DNA of 64,000 bases from Paraburkholderia antibiotica (GTDB lineage: Bacteria > Pseudomonadota > Gammaproteobacteria > Burkholderiales > Burkholderiaceae): the NCBI RefSeq assembly GCF_012927125.1, contig NZ_JABBFZ010000018.1, forward strand, positions 62,001 through 126,000, written 5' to 3'. A program made the position numbers and the translations under genes. Shown here piece by piece: positions 41,501 through 50,117 of this stretch (position 1 is the first letter of the stretch; every line of letters starts with the position of its first letter). The notes beneath the pieces were generated by a model. It searched no databases. It worked only from the letters and a program-made list of their open reading frames with translations, and was not told where the DNA came from.

Positions 41501-43168
41501 ATGGCCCGCATTGTTCCCGACGACTGGAAGAGCCTCGAAGCAACCGGCGCGGCGGCGCGCGAACGCGAAACCCTGGCGCTGCTCGAAAAAGCGCTGCCCG
41601 CCGATTACACGGTCTACCACGGCGTGCACTGGACGCGCCTGAACCAGACCTTTTCGGTGTTCGGCGAGGCCGATTTCGTGATCGTGAGCCCGGCGGGCCG
41701 CGTGATGATCATCGAGCAGAAGACCGGTTTTCTGCGCGAAACGCCCAAGGGGCTCGTCAAGGTGTATCTGCAGACCGAGCGCAACGTCGCGATCGCGCTC
41801 GCGCATACGATCGAGAGCCTGCATCGGCGCTTTACCGCGGCGTTCGGCGCGGGCACCTACTTCATCGAGGAACTGCTGTACTGCCCCGACCACATCGTCA
41901 AGGACGCGGCGATCGCCGGCGTGAATCCGGCGCGCATCGTCGATGCGACGCGGCGCGACCGGCTCGCCGCGGTGATCCGCGAGGCGCTGCCGGAAGATGA
42001 GCCGCGCCTCGCGTGCGCGTCGAAAATCCATCACTTTCTCGCCGATGAACTCGCGCTGACGCCGGACACGAGCGCGCTCGTCGGTCAGGCCGGCACGCTC
42101 GTCACGCGTCTCGCGGGCGGTCTCGCGACGTGGGCGCGACGGCTCGAATTCGCGCCGTTCCGTTTGCGCGTGATCGGCACGGCCGGCTCTGGCAAGACGC
42201 AACTTGCGGTGCAGGTGATGAAGGACGCCGTCGCGGGAGGTCAGCGGCCGTTGTACGTGTGCTTCAACCGGCCGCTCGCCGATCATATCGCGCGGGTGGC
42301 GCCGCCCGAGGCGAAGGTCGCGAACTATCACCAGCTGTGCGACTGGATCGCGCGCGACGCGGGCCGCGCGCCCGATTTCGAGTCCGCCCACGTGTTCGAG
42401 CAACTGGAGCAGGTGTTCGCCGCGACGCCGATCGAGCCGCGCTGGCAATTCGACGTGCTGATCGTCGACGAAGGGCAGGACTTCCAGCAGCCGTGGGTCG
42501 CCTCGCTGGAGCGGTTGCTGCGTCCGGGCGGCGCGTGGTGGTGGCTCGAAGACCCGCTGCAGAACCTGTACATGCGCGAGCCGGTCACGCTGCCGGGCTG
42601 GACGACGCTGAAGGAAACCACCAATTACCGCAGTCCGCGCGACATCCTCGACTATCTGCGCGAGGTGCTCGGGCCGGCGGCGCCGCTTGCGGCGGCACTC
42701 GCGTCGGGCAGTCCGTTCGACGGCTCCGAGGTGTCGCTGTCCGTGTACGACGAAGCGCAGGCGCCCGAAAGCGCGATCGACGCGAGCAAGCGCGCGATCA
42801 CCCATGCGTTGTCGCTCGGTTTTCGCAAGCAGGATATCGCGGTGCTGTCGTTTCGCGGCCGCGAGGGCTCGGCGCTGACCGCACTCGATCATCTCGGGCC
42901 GCATCGGCTGCGCAGTTTCACCGGCAAATACGATCTGTTCGGCAACCCGGAGTATCGCGAAGGCGACGTGCTGTTCGAGTCGATTTACCGCTTCAAGGGA
43001 CAGGCGGCGCCGTGCGTGATTTTCACGGAGATCGACTTCGATGCGTTCGACGAGCGCAGTGCCCGCAAGCTGTTCGTCGGCGCGACGCGCGCGACGATGA
43101 AGCTGATCGTCGTCGCGTCGCAGCGGGCCGCGCGGCATTTGCAACAGCGCGACGGTAAGGCAGCGTAG
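41501..43168 (+). CDS. NERD nuclease-related domain fused to superfamily I helicase/ATPase
   Basis: In this 555-residue protein, residues 1-120 form a NERD domain with GEADFVIVSPAGRVMIIEQKTG, which keeps the D..ExK arrangement of PD-(D/E)xK nucleases. Residues about 215-550 form a UvrD-like ATPase with Walker A GTAGSGKTQ, Walker B LIVDEGQDF, motif IV YRSPRDI and motif VI FVGATRA. It may therefore both unwind and cut nucleic acid. NERD-helicases of this kind are widespread and mostly uncharacterised. The start at 41501 lies after GAGGCA. It is a single gene between the GST and repeat-rich sequence. Confidence 0.82.
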   Translation: MARIVPDDWKSLEATGAAARERETLALLEKALPADYTVYHGVHWTRLNQTFSVFGEADFVIVSPAGRVMIIEQKTGFLRETPKGLVKVYLQTERNVAIALAHTIESLHRRFTAAFGAGTYFIEELLYCPDHIVKDAAIAGVNPARIVDATRRDRLAAVIREALPEDEPRLACASKIHHFLADELALTPDTSALVGQAGTLVTRLAGGLATWARRLEFAPFRLRVIGTAGSGKTQLAVQVMKDAVAGGQRPLYVCFNRPLADHIARVAPPEAKVANYHQLCDWIARDAGRAPDFESAHVFEQLEQVFAATPIEPRWQFDVLIVDEGQDFQQPWVASLERLLRPGGAWWWLEDPLQNLYMREPVTLPGWTTLKETTNYRSPRDILDYLREVLGPAAPLAAALASGSPFDGSEVSLSVYDEAQAPESAIDASKRAITHALSLGFRKQDIAVLSFRGREGSALTALDHLGPHRLRSFTGKYDLFGNPEYREGDVLFESIYRFKGQAAPCVIFTEIDFDAFDERSARKLFVGATRATMKLIVVASQRAARHLQQRDGKAA

Positions 43169-43290
43169 GGCGGTTGTGTAGGCGCGGGCTGGGCGCGGAG
43201 TCATCGGCACGCGCCGCGCCTTGCCGGGCCGCGTCCAGCCGTGCGCGTCACGCCGCCCGAACGCAGTCGGCGCTGCTCCGACGCGCTTAC

Positions 43291-43362
43291 CGCGCAATCA
43301 ACGCGCAATCAACGCGCAATCACCGCGCAATCACCGTGCAATCACCGCCCGCTCACCGCCCG
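43291..43362. repeat. 11-bp tandem repeat, five clear and two degenerate copies
   Basis: The unit CGCGCAATCAA (last base A or C) recurs from 43291 every 11 bases, decaying to CGCCCGCTCAC and CGCCCGTTC. It sits between the helicase stop and the PRTase-HAD stop. No function visible. Confidence 0.85.
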
Positions 43363-43388
43363 TTCGGCATCCCGTCAACCCGCCTCGC

Positions 43389-44336
43389 TCAACTCCACGC
43401 CCGTCCACTCACCAGCATGCCGGTGCGGGTCGGCGCATCCCACCAGATCACGCGCAACAGCGGCGCCTGCTGCGCGATCAGCAGCGCCTGCAGCGGCTCG
43501 CTTTCGACGAAGTGCGTGACGCCCGCGCGCAACGCCGCGCCCGCCTTGTGTGCGGCTGCGCCGGCGGGGCTGTCGTCGTGCGTGCCGGGCTCGCGCATCA
43601 GCAGTTGTAGATGACCGAAGCCGTGACGCGCGAGCCAGGCTTCGGTACGCGCGCGATCCATCTCCGGGCGTCCCGTGATGATCGTGCGCACGCGTTGCAG
43701 GTCGATGCCCGGCAGCACCTCGAACGGCAGCAGCGCGTCGCGTTCGGCGAGGGCGGCGGTGAGGTCTTCGTCGTAGCGCGCGGACGGCACGTCGGGCAGC
43801 AGGATGCCGTCGAGGTCGATTGCATACGCCGCGTATTCGTGATCGTCGGCCATCGCGGGCGCGGCGCCGGACTCGACACGCGCCCAGTCGTCGCGATACT
43901 GCTCGGTGTAGGCCTGGCGCTCCCACGGAAACAGCGCGAAATAGCCGCGCGCGTCAATCGCATAGTCGGGCTGGGCGCGGCTCAGATCGTCGACCGCGGC
44001 GGTCAGCGTCTTGACCTCGAGCCCGTGGCCACGCAGAAACGCGATGCAGTCGACCAGCGTAAAGCCGCGTCCGGCGATGTCCTCGCACAGCAGCACTTTC
44101 GTGCCCGCGGGCGGAATCGGCAGCGTCGAATCCCACGCGACCGCGCGGGTCTGACGGTCGTAGCGCAGGAACGCGACCGGCGTGCCGACAGCGTGCGACA
44201 CCATCAGCGCAAGCGGCGCGCCGCCGCGCAGAATGCCGAGCGCAAGCGTGAAGCGTTCGGCGAGCAGGGCGGGTTGCAGCGATTCGATCCATTGATCGAG
44301 CTGTTCGTACGTCAGAGGCAGGACCGGCTTGTTCAT
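43389..44336 (-). CDS. Phosphoribosyltransferase-HAD hydrolase-like fusion, function unknown
   Basis: In this 315-residue two-domain protein, residues 1-135 form a type I PRTase domain with ILRGGAPLAL (30s) and the PRPP loop VLLCEDIAGRGFTLVD (81-96), though the acidic pair is ED rather than DD. Residues 165-315 look like a HAD hydrolase: YAIDLDGILLPD with DxD at D174/D176 and IITGRPE near 219-225. PRTase plus phosphatase in one chain suggests nucleotide or base salvage, or sensing of PRPP, but no pathway neighbour helps. I do not recognise a named gene. Confidence 0.72.
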   Translation of the reverse strand: MNKPVLPLTYEQLDQWIESLQPALLAERFTLALGILRGGAPLALMVSHAVGTPVAFLRYDRQTRAVAWDSTLPIPPAGTKVLLCEDIAGRGFTLVDCIAFLRGHGLEVKTLTAAVDDLSRAQPDYAIDARGYFALFPWERQAYTEQYRDDWARVESGAAPAMADDHEYAAYAIDLDGILLPDVPSARYDEDLTAALAERDALLPFEVLPGIDLQRVRTIITGRPEMDRARTEAWLARHGFGHLQLLMREPGTHDDSPAGAAAHKAGAALRAGVTHFVESEPLQALLIAQQAPLLRVIWWDAPTRTGMLVSGRAWS

Positions 44337-44721
44337 GACTATCGGCGTCGCATGGCGCGATGAAAGGCGGGTGTCCGCGAGGACGCGTCGGCGCGGCTGA
44401 CGTGCCGATGCGACGCTGCGGCATCCCGTTTTTGAGTCGAAGGATTTTGGCGATATTATGCATGCGGGTCACAGGTCGCGTGTCGGGGTGATGCGCGTTT
44501 GACGGCACGGCAGGACGTAGTGCGGCGCGTGGCGGCGTATCGTCCGCGCGGTGCGGTGGGAAACGGCGCGCGCGTGGCGAGGCAGCAAGGCAACGAGACA
44601 GCGGGGCAACGACGCCGCGTGCCGCAGCCGCGCAAGGGCAACGAGATCGTGGCGTGCCGCATCGGTACCGTTACAGCGCCCGCCGGTCCTACGAATCAAT
44701 GGAAAACGGATAAGAAAATAG
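44337..44721 (+). other. Promoter region of the molybdopterin-domain/kinase operon
   Basis: This 385-base region is mostly GC-rich with no gene. A candidate promoter is seen at 44432-44459. Confidence 0.5.
44432..44459 (+). promoter_or_regulatory. Candidate sigma-70 promoter
   Basis: TTGAGT, a 16-base spacer and TATTAT lie in a locally AT-rich stretch about 260 bases upstream of the molybdopterin-domain gene. The long leader makes it uncertain. Confidence 0.35.
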
Positions 44722-45261
44722 ATGGCCAACGTGATTGCAACGCTGCGTGATAGCGCCGCCGCACCCGGGTGGACACGCTGGATGATGGGGCTGATGCTCA
44801 CGCTGGCCGCCTGTTGCGCGCAGGCGCAGCAGGCACCGGCGTTGTCGCTCGACGTGCAGGGCAAGATCGCCAATACCAACGACGCCGAGCATCGCGTCTA
44901 TCACTTCAGCGAGGCGCAACTGCTCGCGCTGCCCACGCATACGATCACGACCGCCACCACGTGGACGCCGCGCTCCACATTTACCGGTCCGCTGCTCTCC
45001 GACATTCTGAAGGTGGTCGGCGCATCCGGCACCGAGATCGAATTTCATACCTTCGACGACTACACCTACACGGTGCCGGTGTCCGATTGCGAGCGCTATG
45101 GCGTGATCGTCGCTTATGCGATGAACGGCCAGCGCCTGAAAATCAGCGACTTCGGGCCGCTGTTCCTCATCTATCCGCGCGACGCGTATCCGAATGAATT
45201 GACGGGCGCGGGCGGCGATTCCAAATTCGTATGGCAGATCAAGGCCCTCCTCGTCAGATAG
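44722..45261 (+). CDS. Exported molybdopterin-binding-like domain protein, partner of hybrid kinase
   Basis: This 179-residue protein has a signal peptide (hydrophobic MMGLMLTLAACCAQAQQA near residues 21-38). The remainder matches the oxidoreductase molybdopterin-binding fold: FSEAQLLALPTHTITTATTWTPRSTFTGPLLSDIL, DDYTYTVPVSDCERYGVIVAYAMNG and GPLFLIYPRD. The cysteine that ligates Mo in sulfite-oxidase-type enzymes is not in its usual place, so it may be a binding domain without catalysis. Its end overlaps the kinase start by 31 bp, so the two are co-translated; a periplasmic sensor role is likely. Confidence 0.78.
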   Translation: MANVIATLRDSAAAPGWTRWMMGLMLTLAACCAQAQQAPALSLDVQGKIANTNDAEHRVYHFSEAQLLALPTHTITTATTWTPRSTFTGPLLSDILKVVGASGTEIEFHTFDDYTYTVPVSDCERYGVIVAYAMNGQRLKISDFGPLFLIYPRDAYPNELTGAGGDSKFVWQIKALLVR

Positions 45262-47069
45262 CGCATCGTCCGTGGCGCCGGGTCATGCACGTGCTGATCT
45301 GGCTGACCGCGCTGGCGGCGCCGGCCGGCGCGATCGGCTACCTGCTGTACGCGAACCTGCTGAATCCGCGCACGACCGAGCAGTTGACCGGCAGCTACGA
45401 CGGCTTCTACTGGGACGCCGCGCAGCTGCAGATCGCGTATGCGCGCTTCGAGAACCAGCTGCTGCTGTATCAGTCCGGCACCGACGACGACTATCAGCGG
45501 CTGCTGCTGCGCTTCCAGTTGCTGCAATCGAAGCTGCACGTGATGGCGGGCTCGACGCATCGGCTGTCGGCGCAGCTCGCGCTGCTGCAGCGGCAGCTCG
45601 ACGAAATCAATGCGCTCGATCATCTGCTCGACCAGATCCAGCCCGAAATCGACGCGCTCGCGAAGGATCGCAGCCGCGCGGCGCAAGTCGTCCGGCAATT
45701 GGGCCTGCACTGGAACGAGGTCAACGATCTCGCGCTGTCGCGCCGTTTCGCCGACGTCGCCGACCGCGAAGCGATGAACCGCGATTTCATCGACAAGCGC
45801 CGCATGCTGTTCGCGGGCGGGCTGTTGCTGCTGCTGTTGTCGGCGGCGGCGACGCTGCTGCTGGTGCTCAACGGCCGGCGCCGCACGCGGCTCATGCATC
45901 AGCAGCGCGCCGCGCTCGACGCCGAGCATCAGGCGAGCCGCGCGGCGCGCGAGGCGAGTCTCGCGAAGGATGCGTTTCTCGGCATGATCAGCCACGAGCT
46001 GCGTACGCCGTTGCACGCGATCGTGTCGTCGGTCGAACTGCTCGGCTTCAACTATCACACCGAGGCCGACCGCAAGGTGATCCAGCGGCTCGAAACCGCG
46101 GCGCGCCATCTCGAAGCGCAGATGAAGGACCTGACCGACTACGCGCGGCTCGGCGCCGGCAAGCTCGAATTGCGGCACCAGCATTTCGAGCCGCGCGAGC
46201 TGCTCGCGTCGATTGTCGACGAACACACGATGTCCGCCGAAGCGCGCGGACTCCGGCTCGAAAGCGAGGCGAGCGGCGCGAGTGGTCTTGTCGAGTCGGA
46301 CCCGCATCGGATCCGGCAGATCGTCAACAATCTGGTCACCAACGCGATCCGCTACACCGAAGCCGGTCGTGTGCGCGTGGAGCTGCGGCAGCAGCCGGCG
46401 CTGCTGGTTTTTGTCGTCAGCGATACGGGGTCGGGGGTACCGCCGGCGCAGATTCCGCTGATCTTCGAGGAGTTCACCCAGCTCGACGCGTCGCGCACGC
46501 GCCGCTTCGAAGGCGCGGGGATGGGGCTCGCGATCGTGCAGGGGCTCGTGAAGCTGTTCGGCGGCACGGTCGATGTCGCGAGCACGGTCGGCCAGGGCAC
46601 CACCTTCACGGTGACGATTCCGGTCGTGCCGGTCGCGACCATCGAGCCGTCGGACGTCGCGACGCAAGCCGCGCCGGGCGGCGCGCGGCCGCGCGTGCTG
46701 ATCGTCGACGATAACCGTCTGATTCGCGAGTCGTTGAGCGAAATGGTCGCGCACATGGGTTACGACGCGCACGCGTTCGGCAATGCCGACGATGCGCTCG
46801 CGTGGCTCGACACGAGCCGTTGCGACGTGGTGCTGCTCGACCTGCATATGCCGGAGCGCGACGGCTATACGTTTCTCGCGGACTTCGCGACGCGCGGCGG
46901 ACCGTCGGTAGGGGTGCCGGTGATCGTGGTCAGCGCGTACGCGCCGGAGGTCGTGCGGGACGACGAGGACCCTGTGCCGGCGTTTTTCGAGGCGTTATTA
47001 AAGCCGGTACATTACGAGGATCTGAAGCAGGCGCTGCAGCGGGCGTTGGCGGCGCGGCAGATCAGGTGA
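45231..47069 (+). CDS. Membrane hybrid sensor histidine kinase
   Basis: This 612-residue inner-membrane protein has a first helix at about 19-44 and a helical periplasmic sensor of about 140 residues. The second helix is at 192-215. A HisKA domain with phospho-acceptor H255 (GMISHELRTPLH) follows, then HATPase (N-box IRQIVNNLVTNAIRY, GSGVPP, GAGMGLAIV) and a C-terminal receiver (LIVDDNRLIRES, Asp in VVLLDLHMPERDGY). The start at 45231 overlaps the upstream gene; ATG 45285 is an alternative. The upstream exported protein probably modulates its sensor, and the BetR-receiver protein encoded convergently is the likely partner. Confidence 0.9.
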   Translation: MADQGPPRQIAHRPWRRVMHVLIWLTALAAPAGAIGYLLYANLLNPRTTEQLTGSYDGFYWDAAQLQIAYARFENQLLLYQSGTDDDYQRLLLRFQLLQSKLHVMAGSTHRLSAQLALLQRQLDEINALDHLLDQIQPEIDALAKDRSRAAQVVRQLGLHWNEVNDLALSRRFADVADREAMNRDFIDKRRMLFAGGLLLLLLSAAATLLLVLNGRRRTRLMHQQRAALDAEHQASRAAREASLAKDAFLGMISHELRTPLHAIVSSVELLGFNYHTEADRKVIQRLETAARHLEAQMKDLTDYARLGAGKLELRHQHFEPRELLASIVDEHTMSAEARGLRLESEASGASGLVESDPHRIRQIVNNLVTNAIRYTEAGRVRVELRQQPALLVFVVSDTGSGVPPAQIPLIFEEFTQLDASRTRRFEGAGMGLAIVQGLVKLFGGTVDVASTVGQGTTFTVTIPVVPVATIEPSDVATQAAPGGARPRVLIVDDNRLIRESLSEMVAHMGYDAHAFGNADDALAWLDTSRCDVVLLDLHMPERDGYTFLADFATRGGPSVGVPVIVVSAYAPEVVRDDEDPVPAFFEALLKPVHYEDLKQALQRALAARQIR

Positions 47070-47159
47070 GGGTGCGCGCGGTGAGGGTGGCCAGGTTCGC
47101 CGCTTCGCACGGTGGGCGCGCGCCGACGCGGCTCGCGCGCTCACATACTTACATGCGTC

Positions 47160-48014
47160 TCAAGGCCGGTTCAGGCGCTTCGACAGATCGGCGACCAGAA
47201 TCGCCATGCGCGCGGGCTTCTCATAACAGGCGACGTCATAGTCGCGAATTACCTGACTGATTTCCGATTCGCTGGCTTTGCCGGTCAGCAGTTCGCCGGT
47301 CAGCACGAAGATCGGCGCATCCGGATTTTCCGACGCGCGCACCGCGCGAATCGCGGCCGCCGAGGTTTGCGCGCCGAACAGCCAGTCGATGATCACGCCG
47401 TCGAACACCTGGGTCTGCAACTGCTCGGTAAAGGCCGCGAGCCCGTAGATCGCCACCGCCGTGAAGCCGCTGCGCTCGAGGTAGTCGCGCAGGTTGTCGG
47501 CGCTCGCGCGATCGTCGTCGACGACCGCGATGGCCGGCTTGTCGGTTTCGGCGCGGCGCGGATAGATCTCGATCTTATGGACCTCGTACGCGCTCTGATA
47601 CAACGCGCTGTCATGACGCGCGACGCGCCATTGACCGAGCCGCGAATACGCGACGAACTCCGGGCGGTTGCCCGGTTCGAGCGCGGCGCCGACCCACGCG
47701 GTGCAGGCGATCTCGGTCGCGCCGACGCAGAACAGCGCCTCCTGGGCGACCGCGCCGACCACGCCCGGATCGAGCGATTGCGCGCCGAACAGCTGCGCCG
47801 CGGGTTCGTCGAATACTTCGGCGACTTTCTTGATCTGCGAGAGGGTCCACGGGCTATTGCCGCGCAGCTTGCGGTGTCCCTGGGAAAAACTCAGGTCGAG
47901 AATCCGGCAGAGCTCCGTGGTTTGCTGGCGCTTGCCGATTCCATGCCGGCTCATCAACTCGCGCACGCGCTCGGCAACCGCGATGGAGTCGGGTGAGTGT
48001 GTTTCGTTGGCCAT
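47160..48014 (-). CDS. BetR-type helix-turn-helix protein with C-terminal receiver domain
   Basis: In this 284-residue regulator, residues 10-75 (RVRELMSRHGIGKRQQTTELCRILDLSFSQGHRKLRG in parts) match the BetR DNA-binding domain. A middle region of about 75 residues and a receiver domain (about 164-284) with AVVDDDRASADNL, phospho-acceptor Asp in GVIIDWLFG and Lys in CYEKPAR follow. Having DNA binding first and receiver last is the reverse of ordinary response regulators. It converges on the hybrid kinase gene. Two matching palindromes upstream suggest autoregulation. Confidence 0.85.
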   Translation of the reverse strand: MANETHSPDSIAVAERVRELMSRHGIGKRQQTTELCRILDLSFSQGHRKLRGNSPWTLSQIKKVAEVFDEPAAQLFGAQSLDPGVVGAVAQEALFCVGATEIACTAWVGAALEPGNRPEFVAYSRLGQWRVARHDSALYQSAYEVHKIEIYPRRAETDKPAIAVVDDDRASADNLRDYLERSGFTAVAIYGLAAFTEQLQTQVFDGVIIDWLFGAQTSAAAIRAVRASENPDAPIFVLTGELLTGKASESEISQVIRDYDVACYEKPARMAILVADLSKRLNRP

Positions 48015-48084
48015 ACTGCTTGAGAAATCTGCCGTCTTAAAAGGTACTGGGGGAGCGCGATCGTCCGGCGCAGCGCGGGTGAAT

Positions 48085-48097
48085 ATGCAATATGCAT
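48085..48097. promoter_or_regulatory. Palindrome copy 1 upstream of the BetR-receiver gene
   Basis: ATGCAATATGCAT, a 5+3+5 inverted repeat about 70 bases before the gene. An almost identical copy lies 132 bases further upstream. Confidence 0.55.
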
Positions 48098-48216
48098 GGG
48101 CCGGCTACGCGAGGGACAGCAAATGTACCGTAAAAAATTCACAGTTTGTGATTTTGTTTGCCTGCTCGCAAAGACCGTTGATACACGCGGCGCAACGGCC
48201 ATGTCGACGAAATTTT

Positions 48217-48229
48217 ATGCAATTTGCAT
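48217..48229. promoter_or_regulatory. Palindrome copy 2 upstream of the BetR-receiver gene
   Basis: ATGCAATTTGCAT differs from copy 1 by one central base. It lies in AT-rich DNA and is followed by an 18-bp near-perfect dyad (CATTTTACCGGTGAAATG, 48236-48253). Confidence 0.55.
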
Positions 48230-48507
48230 CACCCGCATTTTACCGGTGAAATGATGACGAAACCGTAGGGAATGCGCGAATGAAGTCGCATCGCGCGTGC
48301 GGGAAATGGGCGAGCCGTTTGCCGGGCCGGTCGGCCCGGCGCACCGTGGGATGGCGGGTTCGAGGACGAACAGGACGGGCGGGTTGCGTGTATCGCCGCA
48401 CGCGACGGATTGACGCCGCGGCGGGTTAATCCACACCGGGCAGCCTGAGGGCAGTCGCGGCGCAGGCTCGCCGGGCGTTCAAGCCGACACGGCTGCGCCG
48501 GCCGGGA

Positions 48508-49848
48508 TCAACGGGCCGGCATTTTTTCGAGCTTGACAGCCGAGTTTTTTAGCCCCTTGAAAATCTTGTCGGCGACCTTGCCGGGAAAGCGCTCGGGCAA
48601 GTCGGCCGCGACCCGCTCGATCACGCCGGGCGTCTGTTCGATCAGCCGCTGGATCAGCGGCTCGGCGTCGGCGCCGTACGAGCAGGTCAGCGCCGTCGCG
48701 TTGAAATGGCGCCGCTGTACGTCGCGAAACGCATCGTGCTTGCTGCGCGACCACAGGCCCATCGCCAGTCGCGCCTTGTACCACGACCACTGATTCGGGC
48801 CGTTGCCTTCGACCGGCCAGATCGACATTACGTCGTAGAGCGGGGTGAGGCGGAACTGGCCGCCCGCGAGCAGGCGGATGCTGAAGTTTTTCGCGTGGCC
48901 ATCGGGCGCGGCGAGCATCCAGAACAGGATCTGGCTCGCCAGCAGGGTTTCGATGTCGCGCCGCGCGTCGACCGACTGCTGCAGAATCCGCGCGAGATCG
49001 CGCACGCCCGGGCCGCCTTCGTTTTCGTACTTGCGATGCGACGGCACGCCGTACACCTGGCAGAAGTCTTCCTGCGGCAGACGCAGCAGCCAGGTGCCGC
49101 TCGAATGCATCTGCCGGTCGAAGCGCTCGACCGCGAGCACGCGCTGCTTGCCGAATCTGAGCACTTCGGTGTTCGCGACCGGCAGCCCGAATTCGCGCAG
49201 AATCCGCAGACACAGCCACTCGTTTTCCACCGACGTGCTGAGGTCCGCGAGCCGGTTGCCGACCAGCCCGAGCGGCAGCTTGAAGATGTGCGTGGTCGGC
49301 GTCGCGCCGTGCGGCCGTTGCCAGCGGCCGTCGTGCCATAGCAGCGCGGTTTTCTCCTGCGCGCCGGCGAGCGAGATGCGGAAGTCGTCGCTCTCTTGCG
49401 GCGCGCCGAGCGGTGGATTGCCGACCGTTTGCGCGAGCAGCGCCTCGATTTCGTCGTCCGTGAGCGGCGTGCCTTCGATCCTGTCGACCCCCACCGGCAC
49501 ATCGTCTTCGGCGAGCAATTGGACCGCGCCGACACAGTCGCGGCCGATTGCCTGCAGCAGATCGAACGCGTCGAGCGTCTCGGTGCGGTAGCGTTGCGCG
49601 ATACGTTTGCGGATCACGTCGCTATCGGGCAGCAGGTTGTCGAAGTAGTTGAGGACGCGCGGCCCTTTGTGCGCCATGTTGCCGGGCGTGAACGGCAGCG
49701 AGAGCGACAGCGGCCGGCCTGCCGGCGACACGACCCAGGCGTCGTCGTAGACGAATTCCATCGGACCGCGCGCGGGCAGGCGCCAGAGGCCGACGCGCTC
49801 GCCGTTGGCCCATACCGACAAGGCTTTCGAGGAAGTTGGCCGGGTCAT
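48508..49848 (-). CDS. hipA: HipA-family serine/threonine kinase toxin
   Basis: This 446-residue toxin kinase of the type II HipBA system phosphorylates an aminoacyl-tRNA synthetase in known cases and halts growth. Visible features are the N-terminal couple domain (about 1-110), SLAGAQEKTALLWHDG with the ATP-loop region, THIFKLPL with the ATP-binding Lys, ENEWLCLRI, the catalytic-loop Asp and Asn in DGHAKNFSI, and the metal-binding Asp in LTPLYDVMS. All key residues are present and length is full (E. coli 440). ATG 49848 follows the hipB stop by one base; the longer frame to 50061 is the hipB shadow. Confidence 0.92.
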   Translation of the reverse strand: MTRPTSSKALSVWANGERVGLWRLPARGPMEFVYDDAWVVSPAGRPLSLSLPFTPGNMAHKGPRVLNYFDNLLPDSDVIRKRIAQRYRTETLDAFDLLQAIGRDCVGAVQLLAEDDVPVGVDRIEGTPLTDDEIEALLAQTVGNPPLGAPQESDDFRISLAGAQEKTALLWHDGRWQRPHGATPTTHIFKLPLGLVGNRLADLSTSVENEWLCLRILREFGLPVANTEVLRFGKQRVLAVERFDRQMHSSGTWLLRLPQEDFCQVYGVPSHRKYENEGGPGVRDLARILQQSVDARRDIETLLASQILFWMLAAPDGHAKNFSIRLLAGGQFRLTPLYDVMSIWPVEGNGPNQWSWYKARLAMGLWSRSKHDAFRDVQRRHFNATALTCSYGADAEPLIQRLIEQTPGVIERVAADLPERFPGKVADKIFKGLKNSAVKLEKMPAR

Positions 49849-49849
49849 C

Positions 49850-50104
49850 TCACCACTCGGTGGCCGGCACCGGCTCAGGGAGCGGCTGGTGTTTGTCACG
49901 GAGCTGCAATTGCAGGCCGTAGACGCCGCACAGCGCCAGCAACTGCGTGAGGGTGAGGGCGCTCGCGTCGGTTTCGAACACCGAAATGCGGCTCTGGCTG
50001 ACGCCGATCCGCGCGGCGGCCTCGGCCTGCGTGAGGCCCGCCTGGCGGCGACTGGCCGCAAGCAGCTGGGCCAACTGGTCCTGCGTGGCGATGAGATGGA
50101 GCAT
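49850..50104 (-). CDS. hipB: HipB-family antitoxin, Xre-type helix-turn-helix
   Basis: This 84-residue DNA-binding antitoxin has its helix-turn-helix at about 20-60 (SRRQAGLTQAEAAARIGVSQSRISVFET). It binds HipA and represses the operon through inverted repeats, four of which lie just upstream. The C-terminal residues PVPATEW end in Trp, as in E. coli HipB, where the C-terminal Trp docks into HipA. The gene is first in the hipBA pair, with a one-base gap to hipA. No clear Shine-Dalgarno sequence precedes the ATG, so it may be weakly translated or leaderless. Confidence 0.9.
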   Translation of the reverse strand: MLHLIATQDQLAQLLAASRRQAGLTQAEAAARIGVSQSRISVFETDASALTLTQLLALCGVYGLQLQLRDKHQPLPEPVPATEW

Positions 50105-50117
50105 GGCGAATTATCTG

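Larger units (their letters stand above)
48015..48507. other. Intergenic region between BetR-receiver gene and hipA
   Basis: 493 bases. The first half is AT-rich and carries the palindromes noted separately. The second half is GC-rich and contains a GCCGGGCC / GGCCCGGC hairpin near 48316-48341. No gene recognised. Confidence 0.6.
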
